From: Microbacterium esteraromaticum
GTDB taxonomy: Bacteria; Actinomycetota; Actinomycetes; Actinomycetales; Microbacteriaceae
Length of the DNA: 64,000 nt
NCBI RefSeq assembly: GCF_014084045.1
Contig: NZ_CP043732.1
Coordinates: forward strand, 2,480,001 to 2,544,000
Direction: 5' to 3'
Part shown: in pieces, positions 47,508 to 56,672 of the stretch
Numbering within the stretch: position 1 is the first letter of the stretch
Layout: each line of letters starts with the position of its first letter
Notes under the pieces: model-generated
The model's input: the letters and a program-made list of their open reading frames with translations, nothing else
What the model was told of the DNA's origin: nothing
Database searches by the model: none
Translations under genes and position numbers: made by a program

Positions 47508-47807
47508 ATGTCGAACACTCGAAAGTCTGTTCTGCGGGCTGTGGCACCGGACGAGACTCCTGAGCCTGCGAAGATCTTGTCTCTGGATGAGGCGATCGCG
47601 TCGGGGGACTATCTGCAGATTCTGCAGGCGCAACGGCGGGCGATGGCTGAGTCGCTGCCGAATGAGAAGGGTCCGGCATTGGCTGCTTTGCATCGGCAGT
47701 TGTCGATCATCTCGAAGGAGATTGCTGCGTTGCAGTCGCGTGATTCTGATGAGGCTGAGGGTGGCGCGAATGTCGAAGACGGGGAGTTCGACGCCGAAGC
47801 CATCTGA
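47508..47807 (+). CDS. terminase small subunit
   Basis: Protein of 99 residues from ATG 47508 with GCGGAGG upstream. A helical core LSLDEAIASGDYLQILQAQR and KGPALAALHRQLSIISKEIA fits small terminase subunits that recognise packaging sites. It is identified mainly by its position overlapping terL by 38 nt. Confidence 0.75.
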   Translation: MSNTRKSVLRAVAPDETPEPAKILSLDEAIASGDYLQILQAQRRAMAESLPNEKGPALAALHRQLSIISKEIAALQSRDSDEAEGGANVEDGEFDAEAI

Positions 47808-49311
47808 TCGGAAGCTGTCTGAGGTTGCGCGGCATGTTGTGTATCCGAAGGGGATCGTCACGTCGGTGTGGCCGCGGGTTGTCGCGCAGTGTGCGGCGAT
47901 GGGCGTTTCGTTTGATCAGTGGCAGCACGGTGTCGGCACTTTGGCGCTGGGGAAGCTGAAGAACGGCAAGTATGCGGCGACGGTCGGGGGCGTGGTTCTT
48001 TCGATTCCGCGTCAGGTGGGTAAGACGTTCCTGGTCGGCATGATGATCATCGCCCTGTGTGTGCTGTTCCCGAATATGACGGTGTTGTGGACGGCGCATC
48101 GGACGCGCACTTCGACGATGACGTTCAAGACGATGCAGGGGATGGTGCAGCGGAAGAAGATCCGCGTGCATCTGGCCCCTGATCGCAACGACGGCATCCG
48201 TAAGGGGAACGGTGAGCAGGAGATCCGGTTCAAGAACGGATCGGTGATCATGTTCGGCGCCCGTGAGAACGGGTTCGGTCGCGGCTTCGATTCGGTCGAT
48301 GTTGAGGTGTTCGACGAGGCGCAGATCCTGACGGAGAAAGCGCTAGACGACATGGTGCCGGCCGCCAACGCGTCGAAGCAGAAGACTGCGGCGCTGCTGT
48401 TCTTCATGGGCACCCCGCCGCGTCCTGTGGATAACGGCGAGGAGTTCACGAATCGTCGCGCGAAGGCTCTCGCGGTGAAGCCTCTGGATGAGGTGGTTGG
48501 GGTCGGCGGCAAGGCCGTTTACGTCGAGTTCTCGGCGGACGATGGCGCTGACCCTGATGACCATGAGCAGTGGGCGAAGGCGAACCCGTCCTTTCCGTCT
48601 CGTACTCCGGTGGAGTCGATGGAACGCATGCGGGAGCAGCTGACGGATGAGGATTCGTTCCGCCGTGAGGCTCTCGGCATTTGGGATGCTGCGGGCACTC
48701 CTGAGGTCATTGATGCGGCGTCGTGGGCGCGGGTTTCTGATCCGGCCTCGATGGCCGTTGAGCGTTTGACTCTGGCCATTGATGTTGAGCCGGGGCGTTC
48801 GGTGGCGTCGGTGTCTTTGGCGGGTAAGCGGGCTGATGGCCTGTGGCATGTGGAGCTCGATGAGCAGAAGCGCGGCATCGACTGGGTTGGCCCGTGGGTG
48901 AAGTCGCGTGCTGAGCGGAACCGGTTGCATGCGGTGGTGGTGGATGAGATGTCGGGTCTTGTGGAAACGAAGAACGGCAAGCACTACCTGGCGGGCACGG
49001 ATCGGAAGGTTCTGGTCACGTTGGCTGCTGCTGAGGGTCGGGATATGGCAATCGCGTGCGGGTGGTTCTTTGACGGGGTGATGGAGGCGACTCCGAAGCT
49101 CCGTCATACGGATCAGCCTCAGTTGAATGTGGCGTTGTCGGTGGCTCGTAAGCGTCCTTTGGCGGGTGCGTGGGCGTGGAACCGGAAAGATCCTGAGGCG
49201 GATATCACTCCGGTGGTTTCGTCGACTCTGGCGCTGTGGGGCGCGATGAAGGATGACGTGGTGCGACCGTCGCGCCGTGTGGTGAGTGACCGTACTGCGG
49301 TTGTCTTGTGA
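47770..49311 (+). CDS. terminase large subunit
   Basis: DNA-packaging ATPase/nuclease of 513 residues. Walker A is SIPRQVGKT at 78-86 and Walker B VEVFDEAQ at 178-185; coupling motif FMGTPPRP follows. The nuclease domain has LTLAIDVEPGRSVAS and VVVDEMSGL with the expected acidic residues. ATG 47770 lies inside terS, so translation is probably coupled. Confidence 0.94.
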   Translation: MSKTGSSTPKPSDRKLSEVARHVVYPKGIVTSVWPRVVAQCAAMGVSFDQWQHGVGTLALGKLKNGKYAATVGGVVLSIPRQVGKTFLVGMMIIALCVLFPNMTVLWTAHRTRTSTMTFKTMQGMVQRKKIRVHLAPDRNDGIRKGNGEQEIRFKNGSVIMFGARENGFGRGFDSVDVEVFDEAQILTEKALDDMVPAANASKQKTAALLFFMGTPPRPVDNGEEFTNRRAKALAVKPLDEVVGVGGKAVYVEFSADDGADPDDHEQWAKANPSFPSRTPVESMERMREQLTDEDSFRREALGIWDAAGTPEVIDAASWARVSDPASMAVERLTLAIDVEPGRSVASVSLAGKRADGLWHVELDEQKRGIDWVGPWVKSRAERNRLHAVVVDEMSGLVETKNGKHYLAGTDRKVLVTLAAAEGRDMAIACGWFFDGVMEATPKLRHTDQPQLNVALSVARKRPLAGAWAWNRKDPEADITPVVSSTLALWGAMKDDVVRPSRRVVSDRTAVVL

Positions 49312-49322
49312 AGGGGGTCGGC

Positions 49323-50777
49323 ATGGCTGATGTGAACCTGCGGATTCCCGGTCTCGATGATGACGAGACGGTCACGCTGAACCTGCTGGCGAAGCAGCTG
49401 CAGGAGAAGCAGGCGCACAACAAGCGTCGCTCTGACCTGTACGACGGGAAGCAGGCGCTCCGTCAGGTTGGCACTGTCATCCCACCGCAGTACTACCGTC
49501 TGGGGCTTGCCCTGGGGTGGGCTGCGAAGGGTGTTGACGGGCTCGCGCGACGTTGCAACCTCGAGCGGATGGTGTGGCCTGATGGGGATCTTGATTCTCT
49601 CGGCTACCAGGAGCTCGAGGACAGCAACTTCCTGCTGTCGGAGCTCGCGCAGGGCCGCACGGATTCGCTGATTCATGGCCTGTCGTACCTGATCACCACG
49701 AAAGGCGAAGGTGATGAGCCGGCTGCGCTGGTTCATGCGAAGGATGCCCTGAATGCGACGGGGGAGTGGAACAACCGGAAGCGCCGGTTGGACAATCTGC
49801 TGTCGGTGACGTCGCGTGAGCGTGACCGGATCACTGGGTTCGTGCTGTACCTGGATGGCGAGACGATCAACGCTGACATCGTTGACGGCAAGTGGCAGGT
49901 CGACCGGCAAGAGCATCCGTGGCATGTCCCGGTTGATCCGCTGGTGTACAAGCCGCGCACGTCGAAGCGGATGGGCCGTTCGCGGATCACTCGTGCGGCG
50001 ATCTCGCACCAGTTCGCGGCACTCCGGGCGCTTGTGCGCCTTGAGGGTCACATGGACATCTACACGATCCCCCAGCTGATCCTGCTGGGTGCGTCGGATC
50101 GGATCTTCAAGAACGCGGACGGTTCGTATAAGGCGTCGTGGCAGATCGCTCTCGGGCGTGCCCTGGGTATCCCGGATGCTGTCGACGATGAGGGCACTCC
50201 GATCGAGGGTGGTCGCGCGGATGTGAAGCACATTCCCGCGCAGTCGCCGGAACCGCACCTGGCTGATCTGAATGCGTTGGCGAAGCTGACGGCGCGTGAG
50301 TATGACTTGCCCGATTCGGCGTTTGCGTTGACGGACATGGCGAACCCGACGTCGGCGGATTCGTATAACGCGTCTCGTGAGGATCTGATCGCTGAGGCTG
50401 AGGGTGCGACGGATGACTGGTCTGTGCCGATTCGGCGTGCTGTGACGCGTGCTCTGGCTATCCAGAACGGTGTCACGGAGATCCCGGACGATTGGGCGTC
50501 GATCACGACTGAGTGGCGTTCCCCGGTGTACCTGTCTCGTGCGGCTCAGGCTGATGCGGGCGCGAAGGAGATCGCGTCCCTGCCGGAGTGGGTGAAGGAG
50601 ACGACGGTTGCGATGCGTCGGCTGGGGTGGTCTCAGCAGGACATTGATCTTGCGTTGCAGGAGCGTCGGCAGAGCGTTGGCCGTCAGTCTGCAGCGGCTT
50701 TGATCGCTGCACGTCTTGGGGAGGCTGCTGATGGTGACCCCGTTGGAGTCGAAGGCGCAGCTGACGCTTCTCGCTGA
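49323..50777 (+). CDS. portal protein
   Basis: Portal of 484 residues, SPP1 gp6-like, the ring through which DNA enters the head. NKRRSDLYDGKQALRQVGTV near the start and DLPDSAFALTDMANPTSADS are characteristic. ATG 49323 is chosen for AAGGGGG six nt upstream rather than GTG 49308. The 3' end overlaps the MuF-like gene by 47 nt. Confidence 0.92.
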   Translation: MADVNLRIPGLDDDETVTLNLLAKQLQEKQAHNKRRSDLYDGKQALRQVGTVIPPQYYRLGLALGWAAKGVDGLARRCNLERMVWPDGDLDSLGYQELEDSNFLLSELAQGRTDSLIHGLSYLITTKGEGDEPAALVHAKDALNATGEWNNRKRRLDNLLSVTSRERDRITGFVLYLDGETINADIVDGKWQVDRQEHPWHVPVDPLVYKPRTSKRMGRSRITRAAISHQFAALRALVRLEGHMDIYTIPQLILLGASDRIFKNADGSYKASWQIALGRALGIPDAVDDEGTPIEGGRADVKHIPAQSPEPHLADLNALAKLTAREYDLPDSAFALTDMANPTSADSYNASREDLIAEAEGATDDWSVPIRRAVTRALAIQNGVTEIPDDWASITTEWRSPVYLSRAAQADAGAKEIASLPEWVKETTVAMRRLGWSQQDIDLALQERRQSVGRQSAAALIAARLGEAADGDPVGVEGAADASR

Positions 50778-51402
50778 TGATTCGGAGGATACGGCGCGGT
50801 GGATGCTGCGCCGTTCCTCCGGTCAGTGGGAGTCCAGGCGGTTGCAGTTGCTGGACACGGTACCTGAAGTGGTCGCTTATTACTCGGAAGGGTCTGCGGC
50901 GCTCGCGACTGACTTGTATGACGATGAGCGGTCGAAGGTGAAGGGCTCCCGGTTCGCCGCATCCCCGGTGATCTTGGATCGCACGGTGCGTATCCGGCGT
51001 GGGGCGGCGTGGGCGTCTGAGCCGTTGTCGGTGGATGACGACGCGGCTGCTGCGGCACGGTTGGCGCAGTTGGTCAGGTCGGAGATGTCGCGCCCGTACA
51101 GGGACACGATCATCACGAACCGGAAGCAAGATCCGGTGTGCATCGGGTGGAAGCGGATTGCGCGTGGCCCCGCGTCGTGCAAGTTCTGCAGGATGTTGGC
51201 CGATCGTGGCGCTGTCTACAAAGAGGCGACGGCCACGTTCGCCGCTCATGACGACTGTCTGTGCACGGCGGCTCCGGTGTTCAAGGGTGGCGATGTTGGC
51301 CCTGAGGCGAACACGGCGCAGTACGTGGCGTCGAAGCGTCGCCGTACCGCGAAGGAGAAGGCATTCCTTCGTGACTACCTCGAGGGCAACTACCCCGATT
51401 GA
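50731..51402 (+). CDS. MuF-like minor head protein
   Basis: Protein of 223 residues from ATG 50731 with GGGGAGG upstream. Zinc-binding CKFCRMLADRGAVYKEA and FAAHDDCLCTAAPVF match the MuF/VG15 minor head fold. It does not carry a recognisable protease or toxin extension. Likely placed at the portal inside the head. Confidence 0.85.
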   Translation: MVTPLESKAQLTLLADDSEDTARWMLRRSSGQWESRRLQLLDTVPEVVAYYSEGSAALATDLYDDERSKVKGSRFAASPVILDRTVRIRRGAAWASEPLSVDDDAAAAARLAQLVRSEMSRPYRDTIITNRKQDPVCIGWKRIARGPASCKFCRMLADRGAVYKEATATFAAHDDCLCTAAPVFKGGDVGPEANTAQYVASKRRRTAKEKAFLRDYLEGNYPD

Positions 51403-51405
51403 CTT

Positions 51406-51421
51406 CCCGCCTGTTGGCGGG
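51406..51421 (+). terminator. small hairpin after the MuF-like gene
   Basis: CCCGCC (51406-51411) pairs with GGCGGG (51416-51421) around TGTT, 4 nt after the stop. A short stable hairpin, maybe an RNA-processing or partial terminator site within the late operon. Confidence 0.4.
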
Positions 51422-51481
51422 CTGTACCCGACAGTTTCGGGGTTCTGACGTGCGACGGCACAGAAACGGATGGAACCAGAC

Positions 51482-52051
51482 ATGAGCAAGCAGGATGCTC
51501 CGAAGCGTGTTCTCGGCGCAGGGTTCGCCCCATCGTGGCACCGCCCGCACTTCCGGTACTTCGCGCCCGTCGAGGGTGAAGGCGCCGGAGGAGAAGGCAA
51601 TGGTGCCGGTGACGGCAAGCCTGGCGAGGGGAAGCTCTTCACCCCCGAGCAGCAGGCCGAGGTGAACCGCATCGTTCAGGAGCGTGTGCAGCGCGTCGAG
51701 ACGAAGTACGCGGATTACAACGACCTGAAGAAGGCGGCTGACGGCGCGAAGACGGTGGAGCAGAAGCTTGCCGACCTCGAGTCGAAGCATGCGGAGGCGG
51801 AAGCCCGCGCGCTGCGATCCGACATCGCCACGAAGCACGGGATCTCTGCGGAGGACCGTGACCTGTTCCTGACCGGTTCCGACGAGGCGGCTCTCGAGGC
51901 TCAGGCGAAGCGCCTGGCCGAACGGCTCGCCGATCAGAAGAAGAACGGCAACCGTGCCCCCAAGGAGGGCGGCACGACCACAACCGACGACGGCAAGAAG
52001 GACATTCGCTCGTTCGCGAAGAACCTGTTTGCCGCCGCGCAGAACGAATAG
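51482..52051 (+). CDS. capsid scaffolding protein
   Basis: Protein of 189 residues: a Gly/Glu-rich N-terminal region, then a long helical part (EVNRIVQERVQRVETKYADY, LEAQAKRLAERLADQ) and a C-terminal DIRSFAKNLFAAAQ. This fits a scaffold located just before the capsid gene. ATG 51482 or 51470 are both possible. Confidence 0.85.
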   Translation: MSKQDAPKRVLGAGFAPSWHRPHFRYFAPVEGEGAGGEGNGAGDGKPGEGKLFTPEQQAEVNRIVQERVQRVETKYADYNDLKKAADGAKTVEQKLADLESKHAEAEARALRSDIATKHGISAEDRDLFLTGSDEAALEAQAKRLAERLADQKKNGNRAPKEGGTTTTDDGKKDIRSFAKNLFAAAQNE

Positions 52052-52060
52052 GAGACGGCG

Positions 52061-52960
52061 ATGGCCGCACTTGCAACTGGGGATCTCGAACTCCCCGACA
52101 ACATTCTCACTCCATGGCTGGGCAAGGTTCGTGGCGGGTCTGTTCTCGCCGCGCTTTCGCCTGCTGAGCCTCAGCGATTCGGCTCCGGCAAGGCGATGGT
52201 GTTCGACTCGGGCGAGGCTGAGCTCGTGTCTGAGGGCGGCCAGAAGTCGTCCAACGACATCACGAAGACCGTTCAGTCGGTTGAGCCTCACAAGTTCCAG
52301 AAGACCGTTCGTATGAACGAGGAAGTTCTCTGGGCTGACGAGGACGGCCAGACTGACGCGGTGGAGCAGATCCTCGCGCAGATCCAGCCGGCCCTGTCGC
52401 GTGCGCTGGACTTCGGTGCCATTCACGGCATCAACCCGAAGACCGGTGCCGTCGCTGGTTCAATCACGCAGAAGTTCGCTTCCGTGACGAACCAGGTGGA
52501 GCGCGCTGCGGCCGACAAGCCGTACGCGAACCTCGACGCGGCTGACCTGCTGGTGCTCGCTGACGGCTACGTGCCTGAGGGCATCGCCCTGGACCCGTCG
52601 TTCGCTGCGGCGTTCTCGTCGCTGCGGGCTGGCCAGACCGAGCAGAAGCTTTACCCCAACTTCCGCCTCACCACGGAGGTTTCGGAGCTCGACGGTCACC
52701 GCTCGTCCGTTTCGCGCACCGTGAGCGGTTCGGGTGTCGTCGCTACGCCTTCGGGCATCCTCGGCATCGTCGGAGACTTCGGTGGCTTCCGTTGGGGCAT
52801 CCAGCGCGCGATCGGCCTCGAGCTGATCCGTTACGGCGACCCGGACGGCCAGGGCGACCTGAAGCGCAACAACCAGGTCGCGTTCCGTGCCGAGGTTGTC
52901 TACGGCTGGGGCATTGCCGACCTGGATGCGTTCGCGCTGATCGTCGACAAGGTGGCCTGA
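52061..52960 (+). CDS. HK97-fold major capsid protein
   Basis: Capsid protein of 299 residues, AGGAGA upstream. VFDSGEAELVSEGGQKSSND followed by FQKTVRMNEEVLWADED and a C-terminal NQVAFRAEVVYGWGIADLDA are typical of actinophage HK97-type capsids that have a separate scaffold. Confidence 0.92.
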   Translation: MAALATGDLELPDNILTPWLGKVRGGSVLAALSPAEPQRFGSGKAMVFDSGEAELVSEGGQKSSNDITKTVQSVEPHKFQKTVRMNEEVLWADEDGQTDAVEQILAQIQPALSRALDFGAIHGINPKTGAVAGSITQKFASVTNQVERAAADKPYANLDAADLLVLADGYVPEGIALDPSFAAAFSSLRAGQTEQKLYPNFRLTTEVSELDGHRSSVSRTVSGSGVVATPSGILGIVGDFGGFRWGIQRAIGLELIRYGDPDGQGDLKRNNQVAFRAEVVYGWGIADLDAFALIVDKVA

Positions 52961-52962
52961 TC

Positions 52963-53235
52963 ATGGCTCGGTTCACGCACAGGGTGAGCGGTGTCGTGGT
53001 GTCGGTCGCTGACGAGAAGGTGCTCGGTTCCGACTGGCGCGCCGAGGGTGAAACGGAACGGTCTGAGACGCCTGACGCGTCCTGGAAGGTGGCGGATCTC
53101 AAGGCATATGCCGAAGAGAACGGCATCGACCTGGGCGATGCCACGAAGAAGGCCGACATTCTCGCCGCGCTGGATGACAGCGCCGACGACGACGGCAATT
53201 CTGACAACGACGAGTCGAACGACGACGAGTCCTGA
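52963..53235 (+). CDS. head-associated protein with LEM/HeH-like motif
   Basis: Protein of 90 residues with a beta-rich start (FTHRVSGVVVSVADEKVLG), a HeH/LEM-like SWKVADLKAYAEENGIDLG and an acidic tail of Asp/Ser/Asn repeats. Found next to the capsid gene in many actinophages. Role unproven. Confidence 0.7.
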   Translation: MARFTHRVSGVVVSVADEKVLGSDWRAEGETERSETPDASWKVADLKAYAEENGIDLGDATKKADILAALDDSADDDGNSDNDESNDDES

Positions 53236-53251
53236 GTGAGAGGGGGCGGTC

Positions 53252-53728
53252 ATGGCTGTGACTCCCGACAAGATCGCGGTGGCGCTCGGCGTGACCGCCC
53301 CCGAAACCAACTCGATCCAGTGGCAACAGTGGTCCCTGTGGATCGATGACGCCACGATGCTGATCGAGAACCGCGCTGAGCGACTGGAGGTCGATCTGTC
53401 GATGATCGGCGAAGCGAAGCTCGACTACGTGATCCGTGAGGCCGTGGTCTCACAGGTCAAGAAACCGGATGACGCGACGCAGGTCACGATCAGCGTTGAC
53501 GATGCGTCTTCATCGCGCACCTACCAGTCGGGTAAAGGTCGGGTGTCGATTCTTGACGAGTGGTGGGCGATGCTCGGGCTCGTTGAGGCTGATGAAGGCG
53601 CGTTCGCGATCGACATGCTTCCTGGCGTCTCCGCGATTCATGACCTGGCGTGCTCGCTCCGGTTCGGTGCCACGTATTGCTCGTGCGGTGCGGATATCGC
53701 CGGCAAGCCGATCTACGGGGTTGAGTGA
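53252..53728 (+). CDS. head-tail adaptor protein
   Basis: Protein of 158 residues: VTPDKIAVALGV, then LWIDDATMLIENRAERL and YVIREAVVSQVKKP fit a gp6/gp15-like connector. Order after capsid supports this. Confidence 0.75.
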   Translation: MAVTPDKIAVALGVTAPETNSIQWQQWSLWIDDATMLIENRAERLEVDLSMIGEAKLDYVIREAVVSQVKKPDDATQVTISVDDASSSRTYQSGKGRVSILDEWWAMLGLVEADEGAFAIDMLPGVSAIHDLACSLRFGATYCSCGADIAGKPIYGVE

Positions 53729-54156
53729 TGCTGGGCGCGGATGTGGCGGCGGCTCTTCCTGAGCTGCGCGCTCAGGCCGAGTCGCGCATGTCGGAGAAGG
53801 TGACCGCGGGTTGGCTCGTTGACGGCACAGACCCTGAAACGGGCGAGCCGACCCAGACCGTGCAGACGCCGGTCTACCCAGTCCCCGGTGATACATCTCC
53901 CGATGCCGGGCGCGCACGTATCCGGTGGGCGTCGTCAACGGTGTCGGATGCGCAGGGGGCGGGAGAGCCGATTTCGGTTCAGGAGCCGGTGTTGTCGATC
54001 CCTGTGGGGTCGCCTCGTCTGCTGGATGGCATGGCGGTTGTGGTGGCTTCTTCGACCGCTGACGGGTTGCTGGTGGGTCGTGTGTTCACGGTTCAGGGCG
54101 CCCCGGTGTCAGGACAGGTCACAAGCCATCGGTACCTGCTCGAGGAGGTCGGATGA
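53728..54156 (+). CDS. head-tail stopper-like protein (DUF6093-type)
   Basis: Protein of 142 residues starting in the previous stop. TVQTPVYPVPGDTSPDAGRA and RVFTVQGAPVSGQVTSHRYL resemble actinophage DUF6093 connectors. Probably closes the head after packaging. Confidence 0.72.
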   Translation: MLGADVAAALPELRAQAESRMSEKVTAGWLVDGTDPETGEPTQTVQTPVYPVPGDTSPDAGRARIRWASSTVSDAQGAGEPISVQEPVLSIPVGSPRLLDGMAVVVASSTADGLLVGRVFTVQGAPVSGQVTSHRYLLEEVG

Positions 54157-54530
54157 GTGACGACATTCGGAAGCTCGCCGCTGATCTGACGGCTGCGGGG
54201 CCTGCTGTTCGCCCGTTCGCGCGGAAAGCGGTTCAGGTTACCGCTCATCACATCAAGGACGAGTGGCGGGCTGCGGCGAACCGTACGGGGCTTGCGGGGT
54301 ATGCGGCGGATGTGACGTATGAGACGCGCGAGAACGTGGCCGGTGTTGTTGCTGAGATTGGTCCGACGCCGGGTGATTCTGGTTCGTTTGGTTTGGTTGA
54401 GGATGCGCCGGGGAACGTGTATTCGTCGCCTCAGCACGCGGGCAGATCGGCCTTGGAGAACAACGAGGACGATTTCGTTCGCGGTATTGATGCGGCTGTG
54501 GCTGATGCGCTGAGGGCGGTGGGTTTGTGA
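54153..54530 (+). CDS. tail completion protein, HK97 gp10-like
   Basis: Protein of 125 residues. HHIKDEWRAAANRTGLAGYA and YSSPQHAGRSALENNEDDFV match the gp10-like family in the position before the tail terminator. ATGA overlap. Confidence 0.75.
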   Translation: MSDDIRKLAADLTAAGPAVRPFARKAVQVTAHHIKDEWRAAANRTGLAGYAADVTYETRENVAGVVAEIGPTPGDSGSFGLVEDAPGNVYSSPQHAGRSALENNEDDFVRGIDAAVADALRAVGL

Positions 54531-54952
54531 CTGCCGAGTGGGAAGCGTTTAAGGCTCGGCTGGGTGGTCATTTGGTCACCGCGAACAAGGTGTTCCCGAT
54601 CGTGCGCAAGGACGGTACGGGGACGGTTCGGACGAACTACATCGTGGCGAAGTCGGCTCCTCCTGACCGGCTGGACGATGGACGCGCTGCCGGCTATCAG
54701 GTTCCGGATTCGGATAAGCGGTTCACGTTCGATGTGCGGATAATCACGACCGCTGCGGATGGGCTGGATATCTGGATGCGCGCTGTGTTCACCCAGGTGC
54801 TTGGTCACCGGTTGGTGGTTCCTGGTCGCAGGTGCACGCCGATCGAGTTGGTGCAGAACGTGGAGGAGGGCGACGGTTACGACCGTGCCGCTGATCTGTA
54901 CTACCGGGATCTAAGTTTCCGGTTCTGGTCCCGTCGAGGGGAGACACCATGA
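54527..54952 (+). CDS. tail terminator protein
   Basis: Protein of 141 residues from GTG 54527. KARLGGHLVTANKVFPIVRK and LDIWMRAVFTQVLGHRLVVP fit tail terminators, which cap the tail tube. Assigned mainly by position. Confidence 0.7.
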   Translation: MTAEWEAFKARLGGHLVTANKVFPIVRKDGTGTVRTNYIVAKSAPPDRLDDGRAAGYQVPDSDKRFTFDVRIITTAADGLDIWMRAVFTQVLGHRLVVPGRRCTPIELVQNVEEGDGYDRAADLYYRDLSFRFWSRRGETP

Positions 54953-55146
54953 CGCGTTTCGTGCGCGTGAAGAACAAGACGACAGGGCACGAGTTCGATC
55001 TGCCCTCCGAGAGTTTCGACCCCGAGAAGTACTCGAAGGTCGCCCGATATTCGGAGACGACGCGCCCGCGCCGCCCCAAGCCGAACGTCCGCAAGGGCGG
55101 GAAGCGCATCGCCCCCGTGAAGACTGACAAGGAGAAAGACCAATGA
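54949..55146 (+). CDS. small basic protein before the tail tube gene
   Basis: Protein of 65 residues, lysine/arginine-rich, with NKTTGHEFDLPSESFDPEKY. Common in this position in actinophages. Overlaps both neighbours by 4 nt. Confidence 0.65.
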   Translation: MTRFVRVKNKTTGHEFDLPSESFDPEKYSKVARYSETTRPRRPKPNVRKGGKRIAPVKTDKEKDQ

Positions 55147-55658
55147 CCCTGACCATTCCTGCAGGCGTTCCCTCGATGGGAACGCGGCGCGTCGTGTTCA
55201 TCCCGGGAACCGTGGCTGACATCGATGCGATCACTGCCGTTGAGGCGAACGCTGGCGAGAACATCTCGTGCTACATCATGCGTTCCAACGGTCTGACGAA
55301 GTCGCTGACGGAGAACAAGATCACAGACTCCCGGTACTGCTCTGCGCAGGACTTTCAGCGGTTCGGTTCTAAGCAGAAGGAGATGGGCCTGGCCTACTCC
55401 ACGAACCTCAACACCCCGACCGACGACGAGGCCCGCCTGGCTCTCGTCGAGGGTACAGAGGGCATCCTGGTGGAGTTTTTCCAGGTCGATGAGGATGCTG
55501 AGACTTTCGCGACTGGCGACTGGTATCAGGCGACTCCGGTTCAGCTTGGTGAGCAGAACATTCCCCCGGTGGAGGACAACGCGATCGACCGCATCGAGCA
55601 GGCTGCTGCGGTGACCGGTGCGTGGACTCCGCTGCGTCAGCTGGTCGCTGGCGCCTAA
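55143..55658 (+). CDS. major tail protein
   Basis: Tail-tube protein of 171 residues with AAGGAGA upstream. RVVFIPGTVADIDAITAVEA followed by SLTENKITDSRYCSAQDFQR and a late VQLGEQNIPPVEDNAIDRI is typical of actinophage tail tubes. A strong hairpin follows, as is usual after a highly expressed gene. Confidence 0.85.
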   Translation: MTLTIPAGVPSMGTRRVVFIPGTVADIDAITAVEANAGENISCYIMRSNGLTKSLTENKITDSRYCSAQDFQRFGSKQKEMGLAYSTNLNTPTDDEARLALVEGTEGILVEFFQVDEDAETFATGDWYQATPVQLGEQNIPPVEDNAIDRIEQAAAVTGAWTPLRQLVAGA

Positions 55659-55663
55659 CAACC

Positions 55664-55697
55664 CCTGGGGGCCGGTTACACGGGGCCGGCTCCCAGG
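55664..55697 (+). terminator. hairpin after the major tail protein
   Basis: CCTGGGGGCCGG (55664-55675) pairs with 55686-55697 through 12 positions, one G-U, around a 10-nt loop. It lies 5 nt after the tail-tube stop. No T-run, so it may partly stop transcription or protect mRNA ends. Confidence 0.6.
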
Positions 55698-55737
55698 TTC
55701 TCCGTGAACCCGTGTACAGACTTTGAAGGAGACTCCC

Positions 55738-56283
55738 GTGTCCAACCTCAGCACCCGCATCGCTACCCGCAAGATGTCGCACAAGGATGTGCCGATCTGC
55801 CTCGACCTCGACCTGATCGACCAGCGCGACGACGTGATGCGCGCCCTCGACGCAGCCCACCGCGCCGCGAAGAACTCGGACGAGCGTCTGGTTTCCGGGG
55901 AGCACCCTGACGTGTCCGCTGCCCGCGAGCGTGTCGCCGAGCTCGACGTACAGATCCGTGAGGCGTCGATCATCCTCCGTGTGTACGGAGTCGACCGCCA
56001 CACGTACAACCAGTGGATCGTGGAGTGCCCACCCCGCAAGGGACGGCAGGAGGCGTTCGACTCGTCCACGTTCTTCATGCACGCTGCGAAGAACAGTGCG
56101 AAGTACGTCGACGAGAGCGGCGTCGAGCACGAGATTACCCCGGATGAGTGGGTGACGATCGACAAGATGACGGACGGTGAGTACGACCGTCTCGCGCAGG
56201 CCGTCCTCTACGTGAACCGTGGCCTCGGGCAGGTCGATGTCGGTTTTTTCGTGAACGGCTCCGAACCGACCACCGACTCCTGA
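55738..56283 (+). CDS. tail assembly chaperone, upstream frame product
   Basis: Protein of 181 residues from GTG 55738 with AAGGAG upstream. KDVPICLDLDLIDQRDDVMR, then LRVYGVDRHTYNQWIVECPP and FMHAAKNSAKYVDE are typical of G-type chaperones. A slippery T-TTT-TTC at 56244-56250 lies 11 codons before the stop, so a share of ribosomes make a longer G-T protein. Confidence 0.88.
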   Translation: MSNLSTRIATRKMSHKDVPICLDLDLIDQRDDVMRALDAAHRAAKNSDERLVSGEHPDVSAARERVAELDVQIREASIILRVYGVDRHTYNQWIVECPPRKGRQEAFDSSTFFMHAAKNSAKYVDESGVEHEITPDEWVTIDKMTDGEYDRLAQAVLYVNRGLGQVDVGFFVNGSEPTTDS

Positions 56284-56672
56284 CTGATCTCCGGGTCGCT
56301 CGGGATCTCGGGATCGCCCCGCGCCGTCTGTGGGGGTGGGAGCCGGAAGAGATCCACGTCGAAGACGTCGACGAGGAAGGTCGGAGGGTCATCCGGGTGA
56401 CCAGGGAGTCTGAGTTCGACCCGGAGCAGCATGCGATGCTCGCGGGCCTCGCCGAGTATGAGGCGCTGCTAGGTCCGCACGGTCTGCCAGTGGACGAGAC
56501 GACCTCATCGGAAGCCGACCCGAACAACCCGGACGCCACCTATCACTACGAGGCGAAGGTGTTGCGTGACTGGGCGCAGACGGCGATCGAGGAACGCGAG
56601 AAGGACTTCAAGGATCACCCGTCACATGCGCGACGGTTCTACGCCGTGCGCGTGGATCATTCCTCGAAGTAG
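55738..56672 (+). CDS. tail assembly chaperone G-T fusion by -1 frameshift
   Basis: Slippage at 56244-56250 (0-frame GGT TTT TTC GTG) by one base backward opens a frame that continues through LRVARDLGIAPRRLWGWEPE, then FDPEQHAMLAGLAEYEALLG, to a stop at 56672, giving about 311 residues. The downstream part has no ribosome binding site of its own before TDLRVARD. This is the classic arrangement of siphovirus tail genes. Confidence 0.85.
56244..56250 (+). promoter_or_regulatory. -1 ribosomal frameshift site
   Basis: T-TTT-TTC is a canonical X-XXY-YYZ heptamer in the 0 frame of the tail chaperone. Both tRNAs can re-pair after slipping to TTT-TTT. The 0-frame stop lies 33 nt downstream. Confidence 0.85.
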
